Origin: Pigmentibacter sp. JX0631
GTDB lineage: Bacteria; Bdellovibrionota_B; Oligoflexia; Silvanigrellales; Silvanigrellaceae
Length of the DNA: 64,000 bases
NCBI RefSeq assembly: GCF_029873255.1
Contig: NZ_CP123622.1
Span: 806,501-870,500, forward strand
Direction of reading: 5' to 3'
How positions within the stretch are numbered: position 1 is the first letter of the stretch; every line of letters begins with the position of its first letter. Below, in pieces: positions 34,916 to 44,069 of this stretch. Under the pieces are notes generated by a model that saw nothing but the letters and a program-made list of their open reading frames with translations, had not been told where the DNA came from and searched no databases. The position numbers and the translations under genes were made by a program.

Positions 34916-36973
34916 TTAAAATTTATCACTTTGTAAATTTAATTTTGAACCTATATTTAGTAAATTTGTTTTGGAATCTGAAAATGTTGTATTGTGTTTT
35001 TTATACGCCTTTACTAGTCCTTTATTTACTTCAACAACATCATCATTAAAATGCAAATGAGCATCAGTCACTAATGGAAGTAACTCAACTTTATCAATAG
35101 AATCTATCACACTTCCGTGAGGGACATATTTTCCAGAAGGTATTTCGACACCAACTACGATTGCGCCTATTCCAATGTAACAATGAGAACCAATAATAGA
35201 ATCATGGACTATAGCTTGAAATCCAATAAATGAATTGTTTCCAATGTAACAAGGTCCATGAACAAGAGCTTGGTGAGCAACAGAAACGTTTTCACCTATA
35301 TAAACAGCCCAATCATCTTCACCAACTGTTACCCATTTTTCTTTTAAAGCATGTATCACTACACCATCTTGGATATTAGAATAATTTCCAATATAAAAAG
35401 GCGTGCCTTCATCTGCTCGAATAGAACTTTCTGCGGCAATATGTACTTGTTCCCCTAAAATTACTTTACCTATAATAGAAGCTTTATGATGAACGAATGA
35501 TGAAGCAGCAAAAGAAGCTTTATCACGAATTTGTTCAAACCAACTATTTTTTTCTTTTTCGAGATTAATATGTTTCTTTTTTAAAAGATTTTCTTTTTTA
35601 TCAATTGTATCTATAAGTGCTCTGATTTTTTTTGATTTTGCTTGTTTATTTTTATCCGCTAATTTCTCATCAGTAGTTGTTTTCTCAAAAAGACGATTTA
35701 AAAAGTAAATGCATATACCTAAAAATAATCCAAGCATTAAATGTCCAGTAGTTGTTCCGATAGCCGTTACTAAAAAAGACAATGCTTGGAATTTACTTTC
35801 CTTCATTAAATGAAAAAGACTTTTAAATTCAACTAAACGAAAACCTACGACGCATAGTAAACCAGACAAAGCTGCCAATGGAATTGCTTCCATAATTTGA
35901 CTAAAATAAAGGATTGAAGCAATTAGTAAAATTGCATGCAAAAATGCTGACAATCTTGTTTTCGCTCCGCTTTGAACATTCACAGTTGAACGAACTATCA
36001 CACCAGAAACAGGCATGCCGCCAACTAAACCAGAACCTAAATTCCCAATTCCCTGCCCTAATAATTCTAAATTTGAATTATGTGGTTTTTTAAAATTAGT
36101 CATTCTATCTATTGCTTGCGCTGACAATAATGATTCAACTGAGGCTAAAAAAGCTAAAGGAATTGTTGCAAAAAATAAATTTAATAGTTTATCAGAAGCC
36201 ACCCAAGGAAAACTAGGAAAAGGAAGAGAATTTGGAATTGCACCAACTCTCTCTATACTCCAATTCAAATGTGCAGATAGGGCAGTGACAATTACAATTG
36301 CAATAAAAGAGGCTGGTAGTCTTTTAAATGATTTACAAGCAATAACAAGGAATGCAACAAATAATCCACAAATCACTGCAAACCATGAAACTTCATGCAG
36401 CCATCTATAATCATCAAAGCTTTTAAGAATGTGCAGAATGGAATAGTCAAAACCAAATAACTGAGGAATTTGTGAATCTAGTAATTTAATTCCAACACCA
36501 GTTGTAAAACCAGCTAACACAGCTTCAGGGACAAATTTAATAAATTTTCCAGCTGAAATAAAACTTAAAAGAATTTGAAAGCAGCCAATAAGTAAACAGG
36601 AAAAGCAAACACCTATTGGCCCATAATCTTTTGTGATTGCCAATACCATTACATTTAAAGCCGCAGCTGGACCTGTAACTTGTAAACGAGCTCCGCCAAA
36701 TATTGCAGCGAGCCCCCCGCCAATTGCTCCAGCTAACAAACCGGAACTAGCAGGAAGTCCACAAGCAACGGCAAGGGCAATATTAAGCGGTAATGCAACT
36801 GAAGCGACTGTAATTGCGGAAAGAGCATCTTGTAAAAGAGATTTTCCTTGTAAAACTCCAAGCCAATCTTTACTTAGTTCTACCGCAAATTCTTTAAAAT
36901 TATTACCATTAATATTTTTTGAATTCTTTAATTTACTATTATCTGATAAATCAAAAATATTTGTTACTTTCAT
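34916..36973 (-). CDS. SulP anion transporter fused to gamma-carbonic anhydrase
   Basis: 685 aa. Residues 30-430 are a SulP/SLC26 transporter (PLNIALAVACGLPASSGLLAG, GPAAALNVMV, GQGIGNLGSGLVGG). A charged linker (430-490) replaces the usual STAS entry, and residues about 495-640 form a left-handed beta-helix of gamma-carbonic-anhydrase type. By alignment to Cam the zinc ligands are His541, His567 and His572; Arg519, Asp521 and Glu522 are kept, while the Glu84 proton-shuttle position is Lys544. A bicarbonate transporter coupled to CO2/HCO3 conversion is the natural reading. Heads an operon with two SPFH genes. Confidence 0.85.
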   Translation of the reverse strand: MKVTNIFDLSDNSKLKNSKNINGNNFKEFAVELSKDWLGVLQGKSLLQDALSAITVASVALPLNIALAVACGLPASSGLLAGAIGGGLAAIFGGARLQVTGPAAALNVMVLAITKDYGPIGVCFSCLLIGCFQILLSFISAGKFIKFVPEAVLAGFTTGVGIKLLDSQIPQLFGFDYSILHILKSFDDYRWLHEVSWFAVICGLFVAFLVIACKSFKRLPASFIAIVIVTALSAHLNWSIERVGAIPNSLPFPSFPWVASDKLLNLFFATIPLAFLASVESLLSAQAIDRMTNFKKPHNSNLELLGQGIGNLGSGLVGGMPVSGVIVRSTVNVQSGAKTRLSAFLHAILLIASILYFSQIMEAIPLAALSGLLCVVGFRLVEFKSLFHLMKESKFQALSFLVTAIGTTTGHLMLGLFLGICIYFLNRLFEKTTTDEKLADKNKQAKSKKIRALIDTIDKKENLLKKKHINLEKEKNSWFEQIRDKASFAASSFVHHKASIIGKVILGEQVHIAAESSIRADEGTPFYIGNYSNIQDGVVIHALKEKWVTVGEDDWAVYIGENVSVAHQALVHGPCYIGNNSFIGFQAIVHDSIIGSHCYIGIGAIVVGVEIPSGKYVPHGSVIDSIDKVELLPLVTDAHLHFNDDVVEVNKGLVKAYKKHNTTFSDSKTNLLNIGSKLNLQSDKF

Positions 36974-37013
36974 TCTCTACCTTCTTATTTGAAAATATAA
37001 AAAATGAATTTTT

Positions 37014-37436
37014 TTATCTCTTAATTAAATTTGAACACCATCTATTATCCCAACAAAGTTTCATATTATTTTCATTTAGTTTTATATTAAAGTTTACTAT
37101 TTCACGCAAGTGAGTCATTTTTACTGCTAGACTTATTGAATATCCTTGTGAATCTTTTGTAAATGATTTAACTTCATATTTTCCTATGACCTGAGCATCA
37201 GTTCTGCTAGAAGATTTAGTACAATGATAGTCATCATAATATTCTAAGTATGATTCTACTCTATTGTTATCTTTAAAAACATAATTATAAGTCCCTTGAA
37301 ATAAACCATCCCCATAACTACTACAACTTGTGCCTCGCCAATCAGTATTATCTAATAGAGAAGAAACAGTAGGAAGTGAAAAAGAATTTTGCTGCAAACA
37401 GACTAGAGTACTAGCGAGAAATATTTTTTTTAGCAT
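37014..37436 (-). CDS. Secreted protein of unknown function
   Basis: 140 aa with a signal peptide (KKIFLASTLVCLQQNSFS). Mature part contains TDWRGTSCSSYGDGLFQGTYNYVFKDNN and four cysteines in all (two pairs), reminiscent of small lipocalin-like or META-type secreted proteins, though no family is recognised. ATG follows GAGGTAG. It precedes the SulP gene on the same strand by 40 bp and could be the first gene of that operon. Confidence 0.6.
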   Translation of the reverse strand: MLKKIFLASTLVCLQQNSFSLPTVSSLLDNTDWRGTSCSSYGDGLFQGTYNYVFKDNNRVESYLEYYDDYHCTKSSSRTDAQVIGKYEVKSFTKDSQGYSISLAVKMTHLREIVNFNIKLNENNMKLCWDNRWCSNLIKR

Positions 37437-37644
37437 TTTCTACCTCATTTAAATATATTATTATATGTTAATGTAATAATAATTTTTAAATTTAAAAATG
37501 CAAGTTATTTTTATTGCAAAACTATTTTATATTTTTAAAGATAAATTAAAAATACATAAAGCAACTTTATTGATTCAAAAAAAAATTTACTTGATAAATT
37601 ATTTTTTTTGAATAATAATAGGCGAAAACTTAAAGGAACAAATT

Positions 37645-38298
37645 ATGAAAAACCTGATGCCTGGATTAAGGAAATTTACCGAAAATGTATTCCCAGAACA
37701 AAAAGATCTTTTTGAAACTTTGTCGCAAGGGCAAAAACCACATACGTTGCTAATTACATGTTCAGATTCCAGAATTGATCCTAATTTATTGACACAAACC
37801 CAACCTGGAGAACTATTTGTAATACGCAATGCGGGAAATATTATACCTCCTTATGGAGCTTCAGGCGGAGGAGAAGAAGCCTCGATAGAATTTGCAATTG
37901 ATGGCTTAAAGATTAGCAATATCGTAATTTGCGGACACTCTCACTGCGGCGCCATGGCAGCACTCATGGATAAAGTTGATTTAGATAGCCTTCCTTCTGT
38001 AAAACATTGGCTAAGACATGCACAAACAACCAAAAAAAGAGTATTAGCATGCAGCAAGAATAATGATTTTAATTTAATGGATGTAATTGAAGAAAATATA
38101 TTGACTCAAACTGATAATCTAAAAACACATCCATCTGTATCATGCGCTCTAAGACAAAATAAAATTAGACTTTATGGTTGGGTATATCAATTTGAAACTG
38201 GTGAAGTAATGATATATGATCACATGCAGAAAAGTTTTGTAAAATCTGTCGCAGTAAAGGAAGAGGTTCTAAATGAACCAAGTCGATTTGAATTATGA
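37645..38298 (+). CDS. Beta-class carbonic anhydrase
   Basis: 217 aa. Zinc ligands are visible: Cys39 in TCSDSR with the Asp41-Arg43 dyad, His98 and Cys101 in CGHSHCGAM. Interconverts CO2 and bicarbonate in the cytoplasm. AAAGGA precedes the ATG. The 3' end overlaps the bestrophin gene by 26 bp, so translation is coupled, and the divergent SulP-gamma-carbonic-anhydrase operon lies 650 bp away. I infer a joint role in bicarbonate supply or pH control. Confidence 0.95.
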   Translation: MKNLMPGLRKFTENVFPEQKDLFETLSQGQKPHTLLITCSDSRIDPNLLTQTQPGELFVIRNAGNIIPPYGASGGGEEASIEFAIDGLKISNIVICGHSHCGAMAALMDKVDLDSLPSVKHWLRHAQTTKKRVLACSKNNDFNLMDVIEENILTQTDNLKTHPSVSCALRQNKIRLYGWVYQFETGEVMIYDHMQKSFVKSVAVKEEVLNEPSRFEL

Positions 38299-39169
38299 AA
38301 AGTATTACTTCATAAATCAACATGAAAAAAAATCATTTTTTAGAACTGCTGTAACATGGAATGGTTCTGTTACACCAGTTGTAATTCATAGAGTCCTTTT
38401 CTTTATGTTGTATGCATATATTGCTAGTTCGCTCGAAAAAATTTACCCCATATCAACTTTTCCTATAAGCCCATTCCAATACACTGGTTTTGCACTTGGA
38501 GTGCTTTTAGTTTTAAGACTTAATGCTGGACTAGAGCGCTGGTGGGAAGCTAGAAAATTATGGGGAAACATTGTTAATCAATCAAGAAATTTGTCGATAA
38601 TGGTAAAAGTTCATTGTAAAAATGATGAAGAAAAAAAGAAAATATTAAAATACCTTGCAGCTTGGCCGTACGTGATCATGAATAGTTTAAGGAATGACTT
38701 CAGCACAACTAAAATAAATAAGTTTTTAACTCAAGATGATTTAGAACAAATGAATAATCATCCTCATAAACCAACATTTATTGCTATTAAGTTAGATGAA
38801 TTATTTCAAAAATATTTATGCTCTGAAATAAATTCATACGTATTTCATCTTTTACAAAATGAACGTTTATTATTACTTAATTCAGTTGGCGCATGTGAAA
38901 GAATTGCATCGACACCAATTCCATTTGTTTTGGCAATTAAAATAAGAAGATTTATATTAATGTTTATTATATTGTTACCTTTTTGTATGAATGACAAGAC
39001 AAATATTTATTCCGCAATTATTGTTGGTCTCGTTTCATACCCTCTACTTTCGTTAGATGAAATAGGGGTACATTTGCAAAATCCTTTTTCATTGAAAAGT
39101 TTGAGTTGTCTTCCATTAGAAAATATTTGTGATAAAATTAGTGCAAATATTTCGGAAAATAGTTTTTGA
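38273..39169 (+). CDS. Bestrophin-family anion channel
   Basis: 298 aa, four predicted helices. The family signature is WNGSVTPVVIHRVLFFMLYA and LRLNAGLERWWEARKLWGNIVNQSRNL, then RFILMFIILLPF. Bacterial bestrophins form pentameric channels; some relatives carry chloride or bicarbonate. Overlap with the carbonic anhydrase gene points to bicarbonate as a likely ion here. The ATG lies after GAGG within the last codons of the anhydrase gene. Confidence 0.88.
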   Translation: MNQVDLNYEKYYFINQHEKKSFFRTAVTWNGSVTPVVIHRVLFFMLYAYIASSLEKIYPISTFPISPFQYTGFALGVLLVLRLNAGLERWWEARKLWGNIVNQSRNLSIMVKVHCKNDEEKKKILKYLAAWPYVIMNSLRNDFSTTKINKFLTQDDLEQMNNHPHKPTFIAIKLDELFQKYLCSEINSYVFHLLQNERLLLLNSVGACERIASTPIPFVLAIKIRRFILMFIILLPFCMNDKTNIYSAIIVGLVSYPLLSLDEIGVHLQNPFSLKSLSCLPLENICDKISANISENSF

Positions 39170-39246
39170 CTTTTCCAAAAATACCTTAGTGTCTAGTTTC
39201 TTACTTTTTTTATAAAAATATTTAAAAATTTCAGTAGGAATATTGT

Positions 39247-39533
39247 ATGCGAAAAGACAGTATATTTGATATACCCAAAAATCTACCAATTCCCCATTAA
39301 GCACAATAAAAAATAAAGTTGTTGTGTTTTGTTACCCTAGAACGGGAAAACCAGAAGAAGAAGCACCTCTTGGTTGGGATCAAATTCCTGGTGCAAGGGG
39401 GTGTACTCCGCAGCTTTGTGGTATTAACAGCAAAGAGAATTTATTCGAAAAATTTGGAGTGACAGTCTTTGGACTAAGAATGCATCTAAAAAATTATATC
39501 ATTAATTTTTTAGATGCATTCTTATTTTATTAA
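39247..39533 (+). pseudogene. Decayed peroxiredoxin gene
   Basis: Two pieces of a Bcp/AhpC-like peroxiredoxin lie in different frames: MRKDSIFDIPKNLPIP from 39247, then, after a stop and an apparent deletion, STIKNKVVVFCYPRTGKPEE (from about 39303) running to GARGCTPQLCG with the peroxidatic cysteine and FGVTVFGL. The thioredoxin-fold second half is gone; the frame runs into a large hairpin. The gene is therefore inactive. It follows the bestrophin gene but belongs to no recognisable operon. Confidence 0.75.
39475..39524. terminator. 22-bp perfect stem-loop
   Basis: Arms 39475-39496 and 39503-39524 are fully complementary over 22 bp, with a 6-nt loop tatcat, followed by TTTTATT. It starts exactly where peroxiredoxin homology ends. 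It can work as a terminator in either direction; its length is larger than usual, so a mobile-element end is another possibility. Confidence 0.7.
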
Positions 39534-39626
39534 ATATGAAATTAAAAAACAATGCTTTAAAAAAACTCATAATAATGAAATAATTTAATGGAATTTTTTT
39601 TATTTACTTTTGCAAAATAGGAAATT

Positions 39627-39995
39627 ATGAAAACCAAAAGACCGTTGCTTACTTTAAAAATGAATGTTGAAGACTTTTTGAATTACTATTGGCTAAAAGA
39701 AGAGTTAAGAATTTTTTGTCGAAAAAATAAGCTCCCAACTTCTGGTTCTAAAGAACAATTACAAAAACAAATAGCTCACTTCTTAAAAACAGGGAAAATA
39801 CTTGCTAGTGAAGTAGTTACTAAAAAATCAATAATTAAAGATAGTGATGGGAATATTACATTGCAAACTTTAGTTAAAAATTTTAGAAATGATTCTAAAA
39901 CGAGAATTTTTTTTATCCAACAAATAGGGAAAAATTTTCATTTCAATGAGTATTTAAGAGAATTTGCAAAAAAAAAATTTAGAAAAAAATTCTAA
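39627..39995 (+). pseudogene. SAP/DUF6434 N-terminal part, frameshifted from the next ORF
   Basis: 122 aa. SAP motif at about 20-55 (LKEELRIFCRKNKLPTSGSKEQLQKQI), the DNA-binding fold of SAP proteins, then the start of DUF6434 (RNDSKTRIFFIQQIGKNFHFNEYLREF). The frame ends at TAA after a run of ten A at 39967-39976. Removing one A joins this reading frame to the next ORF, which continues the DUF6434 domain, so the two are one gene split by a homopolymer frameshift. ATG lacks a strong ribosome site. Confidence 0.7.
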
Positions 39996-41094
39996 ATTAA
40001 CCTATGCAGATTTAGTAAAAGGCTGGAAGCAAAGTGAAGAATTAAAAAAAGAGAAAAGCTATAAAAGTAAAATTGGGTCACAGTTTGAGTATATGGCATT
40101 TATTCGAGATTTTTTTGCTTTTGAAAAGAACAAATCACAAAAAGAAGCTATTGCCGCTTGGAATTCAATAAAGTTATTGCCAGGAAAAAGAACTTATAAA
40201 AATTATTTAAAAAATATTAAACATAAAGAAAAATCACTATCAATAAAAAACAATTTATTACCAGATCCTACGGCTGTGCGAGTGGCATTATGGCGTGCTT
40301 TACATGTTTTAAAAGATTTACCTCCTTATATCTTTAAAGACAAAATTGCTTTAAAACTAATCAATCCAGAAATAAATTGGCAATCAAGACCTGATATGCA
40401 TTTAGAAAATACAAAGGGTTTTAGAGCAAGTATCGTAGCTCGAAGCCGTTTTATTGAGGACATTGTTATTCAAAAAATAAAATTTGGAATGAAACAATAT
40501 CTCATTTTTGGAGCAGGGTTAGATACTTTTGTTCAACGTCACCCTGAATTGGAAAATAAAGTAGCAATTTTTGAAATTGATATAAAAGAAACTCAAGAAT
40601 GGAAAATTTCACGCTTAAAAGCTTTAAAATACACTAAACCTAAAAATTTGAATTATATTTCAGTTGATTTATCAGGAAAAATATCTTGGTATGAAAAATT
40701 AATAAAATCTAAATTTGATTTTAAATCCCCATCAATAACAGCAATTGCTGGAGTTTCATTATATCTTTCCAAAGAAGAAAATTTACAATTGTTAGTGCAA
40801 TTTGCAAAATTCCCTCAAGGATCAATAGTAATTATTAGTTTTATTTTGCCGATAGAACTACTAGAAGAAAAAGATAAAAATAACTTTAAACAGGTAATAT
40901 TGCGCGCAAAACAAGCAGGTACACCTTTTCTCAGTTTCTTCTCACCGCAAGAGCTGTTAACTTATGCTAAAAATGCAGGATTTAAAAAAGTAACGCACGT
41001 AGGAAAAAAAGATATCATTAATTTATATTTTAAAAATCGAAAAGACGATTTTCTTCCCAGCAGTGGAGAAGAATATATTATAGCTTGTACATGA
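39964..41094 (+). CDS. DUF6434 tail fused to LCM-type SAM methyltransferase
   Basis: 376 aa as read from a TTG. Residues 10-80 (LTYADLVKGWKQ, GSQFEYMAFIRDFF, AIAAWNSIKLLPG) complete the DUF6434 domain of the upstream ORF. From about residue 95 comes a leucine-carboxyl-methyltransferase-like (TIGR00027) enzyme: TAVRVALWRALHVLKDLPP, RPDM, ASIVARSRFIEDIV, the SAM loop YLIFGAGLDTF, FEIDIKETQEWK, and GTPFLSFFSPQELL. Its methyl acceptor is unknown. In frame with the SAP part the product would be a SAP-DUF6434-methyltransferase fusion. Confidence 0.75.
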   Translation: MQKKNLEKNSKLTYADLVKGWKQSEELKKEKSYKSKIGSQFEYMAFIRDFFAFEKNKSQKEAIAAWNSIKLLPGKRTYKNYLKNIKHKEKSLSIKNNLLPDPTAVRVALWRALHVLKDLPPYIFKDKIALKLINPEINWQSRPDMHLENTKGFRASIVARSRFIEDIVIQKIKFGMKQYLIFGAGLDTFVQRHPELENKVAIFEIDIKETQEWKISRLKALKYTKPKNLNYISVDLSGKISWYEKLIKSKFDFKSPSITAIAGVSLYLSKEENLQLLVQFAKFPQGSIVIISFILPIELLEEKDKNNFKQVILRAKQAGTPFLSFFSPQELLTYAKNAGFKKVTHVGKKDIINLYFKNRKDDFLPSSGEEYIIACT

Positions 41095-41129
41095 AACTCT
41101 CTGCTCATTGAAAATAGAATAGAGTTTCA
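41092..41129. repeat. 9-bp dyad between convergent genes
   Basis: TGAAACTCT (41092-41100) pairs with AGAGTTTCA (41121-41129) around a 20-nt loop in the gap between two convergent genes. It lacks a T tract in either direction, so only weak terminator function is likely. Confidence 0.3.
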
Positions 41130-41143
41130 CATAAAACCCTGAA

Positions 41144-41557
41144 CTAATCTTTACCTGGGTAAGTTTGAAATTTAGGTAATTTTTCAAAGTGATCCAGCCA
41201 AGAAACTCTTTCTTTTACCATAACTTGAGAATCAGGAGGATTGGCACTTAAATCATCTAATGTGCCAGAATGAATATCAATTAAGCCAGGAAGCATAATT
41301 TCATTCCGATAAAATAACCCTGTACCACAGGCTCCACAAAAGTAACGTTGCGCATTCTTAGAAGAAGAATACGCAATAGGATTTCCGGTAATTTTAATTT
41401 GTTCATTTTTAAAAGCAATCCATCCTACCATTGGAGCGCCTGACCAACGTCGACAATCAGTACAGTGGCACAAGGAGTGATAAACTTCTTTTCCTTCAGC
41501 AATATATGAAATTGCTCCACAATGACATTGTCCGCGCCGTTGATGTATTGAACTCAT
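41144..41557 (-). CDS. GFA-family (CENP-V/GFA) zinc protein
   Basis: About 137 aa. Family pattern: GQCHCGAISY, CHCTDCRRWSGAPMVGW and FCGACGTGLFYRN provide two zinc sites of the glutathione-dependent formaldehyde-activating-like fold. Real substrate is usually unknown; S-hydroxymethylglutathione formation has been claimed for relatives. The ATG at 41557 is spaced nine nt after AAAGG; an ATG two codons earlier is possible. It stands alone. Confidence 0.85.
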   Translation of the reverse strand: MSSIHQRRGQCHCGAISYIAEGKEVYHSLCHCTDCRRWSGAPMVGWIAFKNEQIKITGNPIAYSSSKNAQRYFCGACGTGLFYRNEIMLPGLIDIHSGTLDDLSANPPDSQVMVKERVSWLDHFEKLPKFQTYPGKD

Positions 41558-41779
41558 TTCCATTATCCTTTCAAAACAAAATAACAATAAAGCAATGAAG
41601 TTTACTATAAAAAGAGTAAGACTTCAATCAATTGTTTTTCAAATTTTACAAAATTTATCTTCTCATCTAAAAAATTTATATTTGTATTTAATATTTTAAA
41701 AAAATAAAAAAATATTTTTACTTGACTCCACTATAATAATAAATCATTTTTTCTTTTTGCAGTAAGGAGTTTAAAACCA

Positions 41780-43222
41780 ATGCAAGCAACAAAAATTATA
41801 AGTAGATTCTGTTACTTAATTATTACATTAATTTTTATTCTCCCAATCTTTCCAAATAATAAATATATATTAAATAATGCTCAAATAATTACTAGTGAAA
41901 ACAATTTTATTCCTTTTCTGGGGTATATTGAAATTAATAATGACATTATTGAAAATGTCCAACAAGGACTATATAAAAATGAAACTCAAAATATTAATGT
42001 AATTAATTGTAACCAAAAATATGTAGTTCCTGGATTTATAGATACACATACACATACTGAAAGTATTCCAGGAATGACTTCTCAACAAAAACTAAGTAAA
42101 TTAAATAAAGATATTGTAAAAAATTATTATGTTCAACTTCCAAAAAGTTATTTGTATTTTGGATATACCACAATTCTTGATTTATCGCTTGGAAATAAAA
42201 AAGGAGTTGAAGAATTTAATTCAAATATTTTCCATCCGCAATTATTAATAAGTGGTGGGCCTATGGCAGAAAAAGGAGGATATCCTTTACACTTTCTAAA
42301 AAGTGATCATTCATTTCATTCTATTGACAGCAATGCAAAAAATTACAAAACTCAAATAAATACCGCTATTAGCAATATTATTAGTAATAATGGAGTTATA
42401 TTGAAATTGTACTATGAAAAAGGTTTTGAAAAAAATGAATCGTTACCTAACCTTTCAGAAAAAAGTTTCATTTATAGCATAGATCAAGCCCATAAGAATA
42501 AAATTTCAGTTATTGTTCATGCTAATTCACTTGAAGCATATAATGAAACAATAGAATTAAATCATGATGGATATGCCCACGGTCTTTGGAGATGGGGAAA
42601 TCTAAATTACAATCCAAAAGAGCTCCCTCCTGAAGTTAAAAATATTCTAAATAAACTTATTACTTACAAAATAGCTTATCAACCAACTACACAAGTTATG
42701 CACGGAATATTGTCACTTTATGATCATAATTTTTTAGAACAAGAAGACGTTCGAAAAATAATTCCAAAAAAATTACTGGACTGGCTAAAAAATGAAAAAA
42801 ATCAGATCGTCGCAAACGAAATAAAATCAGGTATAACTAAAGAACAGGCTCTTGAAGTTTTTAATAAGGGACAACAAGCATTAAATTATTTAGCAAAACG
42901 CAATGCATTTTTACTATTTGGTAGCGATACTCCGTCTGCCGCAATTCATACAAATTTACCAGGATACAATGGATATTTAGAAATGCTTAATTGGTCAAAA
43001 GCTGGAGTCACAAATTCTCAGATATTAAAAGCAGCAACTATTGATAACGCTAAATTTCTTAATCTTGATGAAAAAATAGGCTCAATTGCAAAAAATAAGA
43101 CCGCAAATTTACTCCTTCTTGATAAAAATCCACTCGATAAAATTGAACATGTAAATTCTATTCAAAAAATTATTTTAAATGGAAAAATTATTGCAAGAGA
43201 TGAATTAATTTCCAACCTTTAA
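41780..43222 (+). CDS. Exported amidohydrolase
   Basis: 480 aa. A hydrophobic N-terminus (YLIITLIFILPIF) suggests export or membrane anchoring. The metal-dependent amidohydrolase barrel shows DTHTHTE (HxH), VIVHANS, DGYAHG and FGSDTPSA, in the order of imidazolonepropionase-like and prolidase-like members, with the C-terminal LLLLDKNPLDKIEHVNSIQKIILNG typical of the fold. Substrate not determined; a peptide or cyclic amide is likely. ATG after AAGGAG. Confidence 0.82.
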   Translation: MQATKIISRFCYLIITLIFILPIFPNNKYILNNAQIITSENNFIPFLGYIEINNDIIENVQQGLYKNETQNINVINCNQKYVVPGFIDTHTHTESIPGMTSQQKLSKLNKDIVKNYYVQLPKSYLYFGYTTILDLSLGNKKGVEEFNSNIFHPQLLISGGPMAEKGGYPLHFLKSDHSFHSIDSNAKNYKTQINTAISNIISNNGVILKLYYEKGFEKNESLPNLSEKSFIYSIDQAHKNKISVIVHANSLEAYNETIELNHDGYAHGLWRWGNLNYNPKELPPEVKNILNKLITYKIAYQPTTQVMHGILSLYDHNFLEQEDVRKIIPKKLLDWLKNEKNQIVANEIKSGITKEQALEVFNKGQQALNYLAKRNAFLLFGSDTPSAAIHTNLPGYNGYLEMLNWSKAGVTNSQILKAATIDNAKFLNLDEKIGSIAKNKTANLLLLDKNPLDKIEHVNSIQKIILNGKIIARDELISNL

Positions 43223-43507
43223 ATGTTGAAAATTTTTATTTTAAATTTTGCAAAAAAAATTTACAAGTTTTTATTTTTCAGAATTTTTAATTATTTTTGA
43301 AAACTGCTCATGCAGTAAAATTTATAAAAGGCAAATAGCTTTCTTTTATCACAATGATTCTTAAAAACTATACTTTGAATAATTCCATTTAATATTGGAA
43401 AAATTGAATAAGTCAAAGGAATGGCGATTTTTTTTAATTGCTAGAAAACAAATATGCAATTAATTTTTTATTTCGTGTTCACCTAATACTTAACAAGGAG
43501 AATTTAT

Positions 43508-43960
43508 ATGTCTTACAAAAGTATGAAGTTAATTAAAGTTGCTATTGCATGTACTATATTGCCATTATCTTTCGCAGCAAGTGCTTTTTCCATCAGAGGT
43601 TTAAATGATAAATGCCTCGATGTGCGCTTTTCAGGCACAGCTAATGGAACACCTGTTCAACTATGGGATTGTAATGGATCAGCAGCCCAAGAATGGTACT
43701 TCGATAGAGGCCGTGTTATAGGTATAGGTGGAAAATGTTTAGATGTTCAATATGGAATTCCATATAATGGAACACCAATTCATTTATGGGATTGTAATAA
43801 TACTCCTGCTCAAAATTGGGGTTTTATTAACAACTTTTTCCAAGGCCTTGGTGGCAGATGTCTCGATGTTCGCGGCGCAAATCCTGCTAATGGAACTCCA
43901 GTTCAAATTTGGGACTGTGTTGATCAGCCACAACAAAAATGGCGTTTAGTTACTAATTAA
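43508..43960 (+). CDS. Secreted ricin-type beta-trefoil lectin
   Basis: 150 aa. A signal peptide ends at SFAASA-FS. The mature protein is one R-type trefoil with three repeats, each KCLDV/RCLDV...NGTPVQLWDC...QxW: AAQEWYF, PAQNWGF and PQQKWRL. All three subdomains keep the Asp and QxW residues of sugar binding. It should be released and bind galactose-type glycans. No toxin or enzyme domain is attached. SD AAGGAG is strong, and the 285 bp upstream hold no other gene. Confidence 0.92.
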   Translation: MSYKSMKLIKVAIACTILPLSFAASAFSIRGLNDKCLDVRFSGTANGTPVQLWDCNGSAAQEWYFDRGRVIGIGGKCLDVQYGIPYNGTPIHLWDCNNTPAQNWGFINNFFQGLGGRCLDVRGANPANGTPVQIWDCVDQPQQKWRLVTN

Positions 43961-44069
43961 TACGAATTAAAATATAGATCTTTCCTTATCAATCACATTA
44001 AGTAAATATAAAATTTTGATCCAGAAGAAATTATAATTAGAAAAAATAATATCATTTAAAATAAATTAG

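Noticed and set aside
36015-36410. 131-aa plus-strand ORF opposite the SulP gene
   Set aside because: Antisense shadow of a well-supported coding region.
39116-39304. 62-aa minus-strand ORF after the bestrophin gene
   Set aside because: Antisense to the bestrophin end and the peroxiredoxin remnant; no ribosome site.
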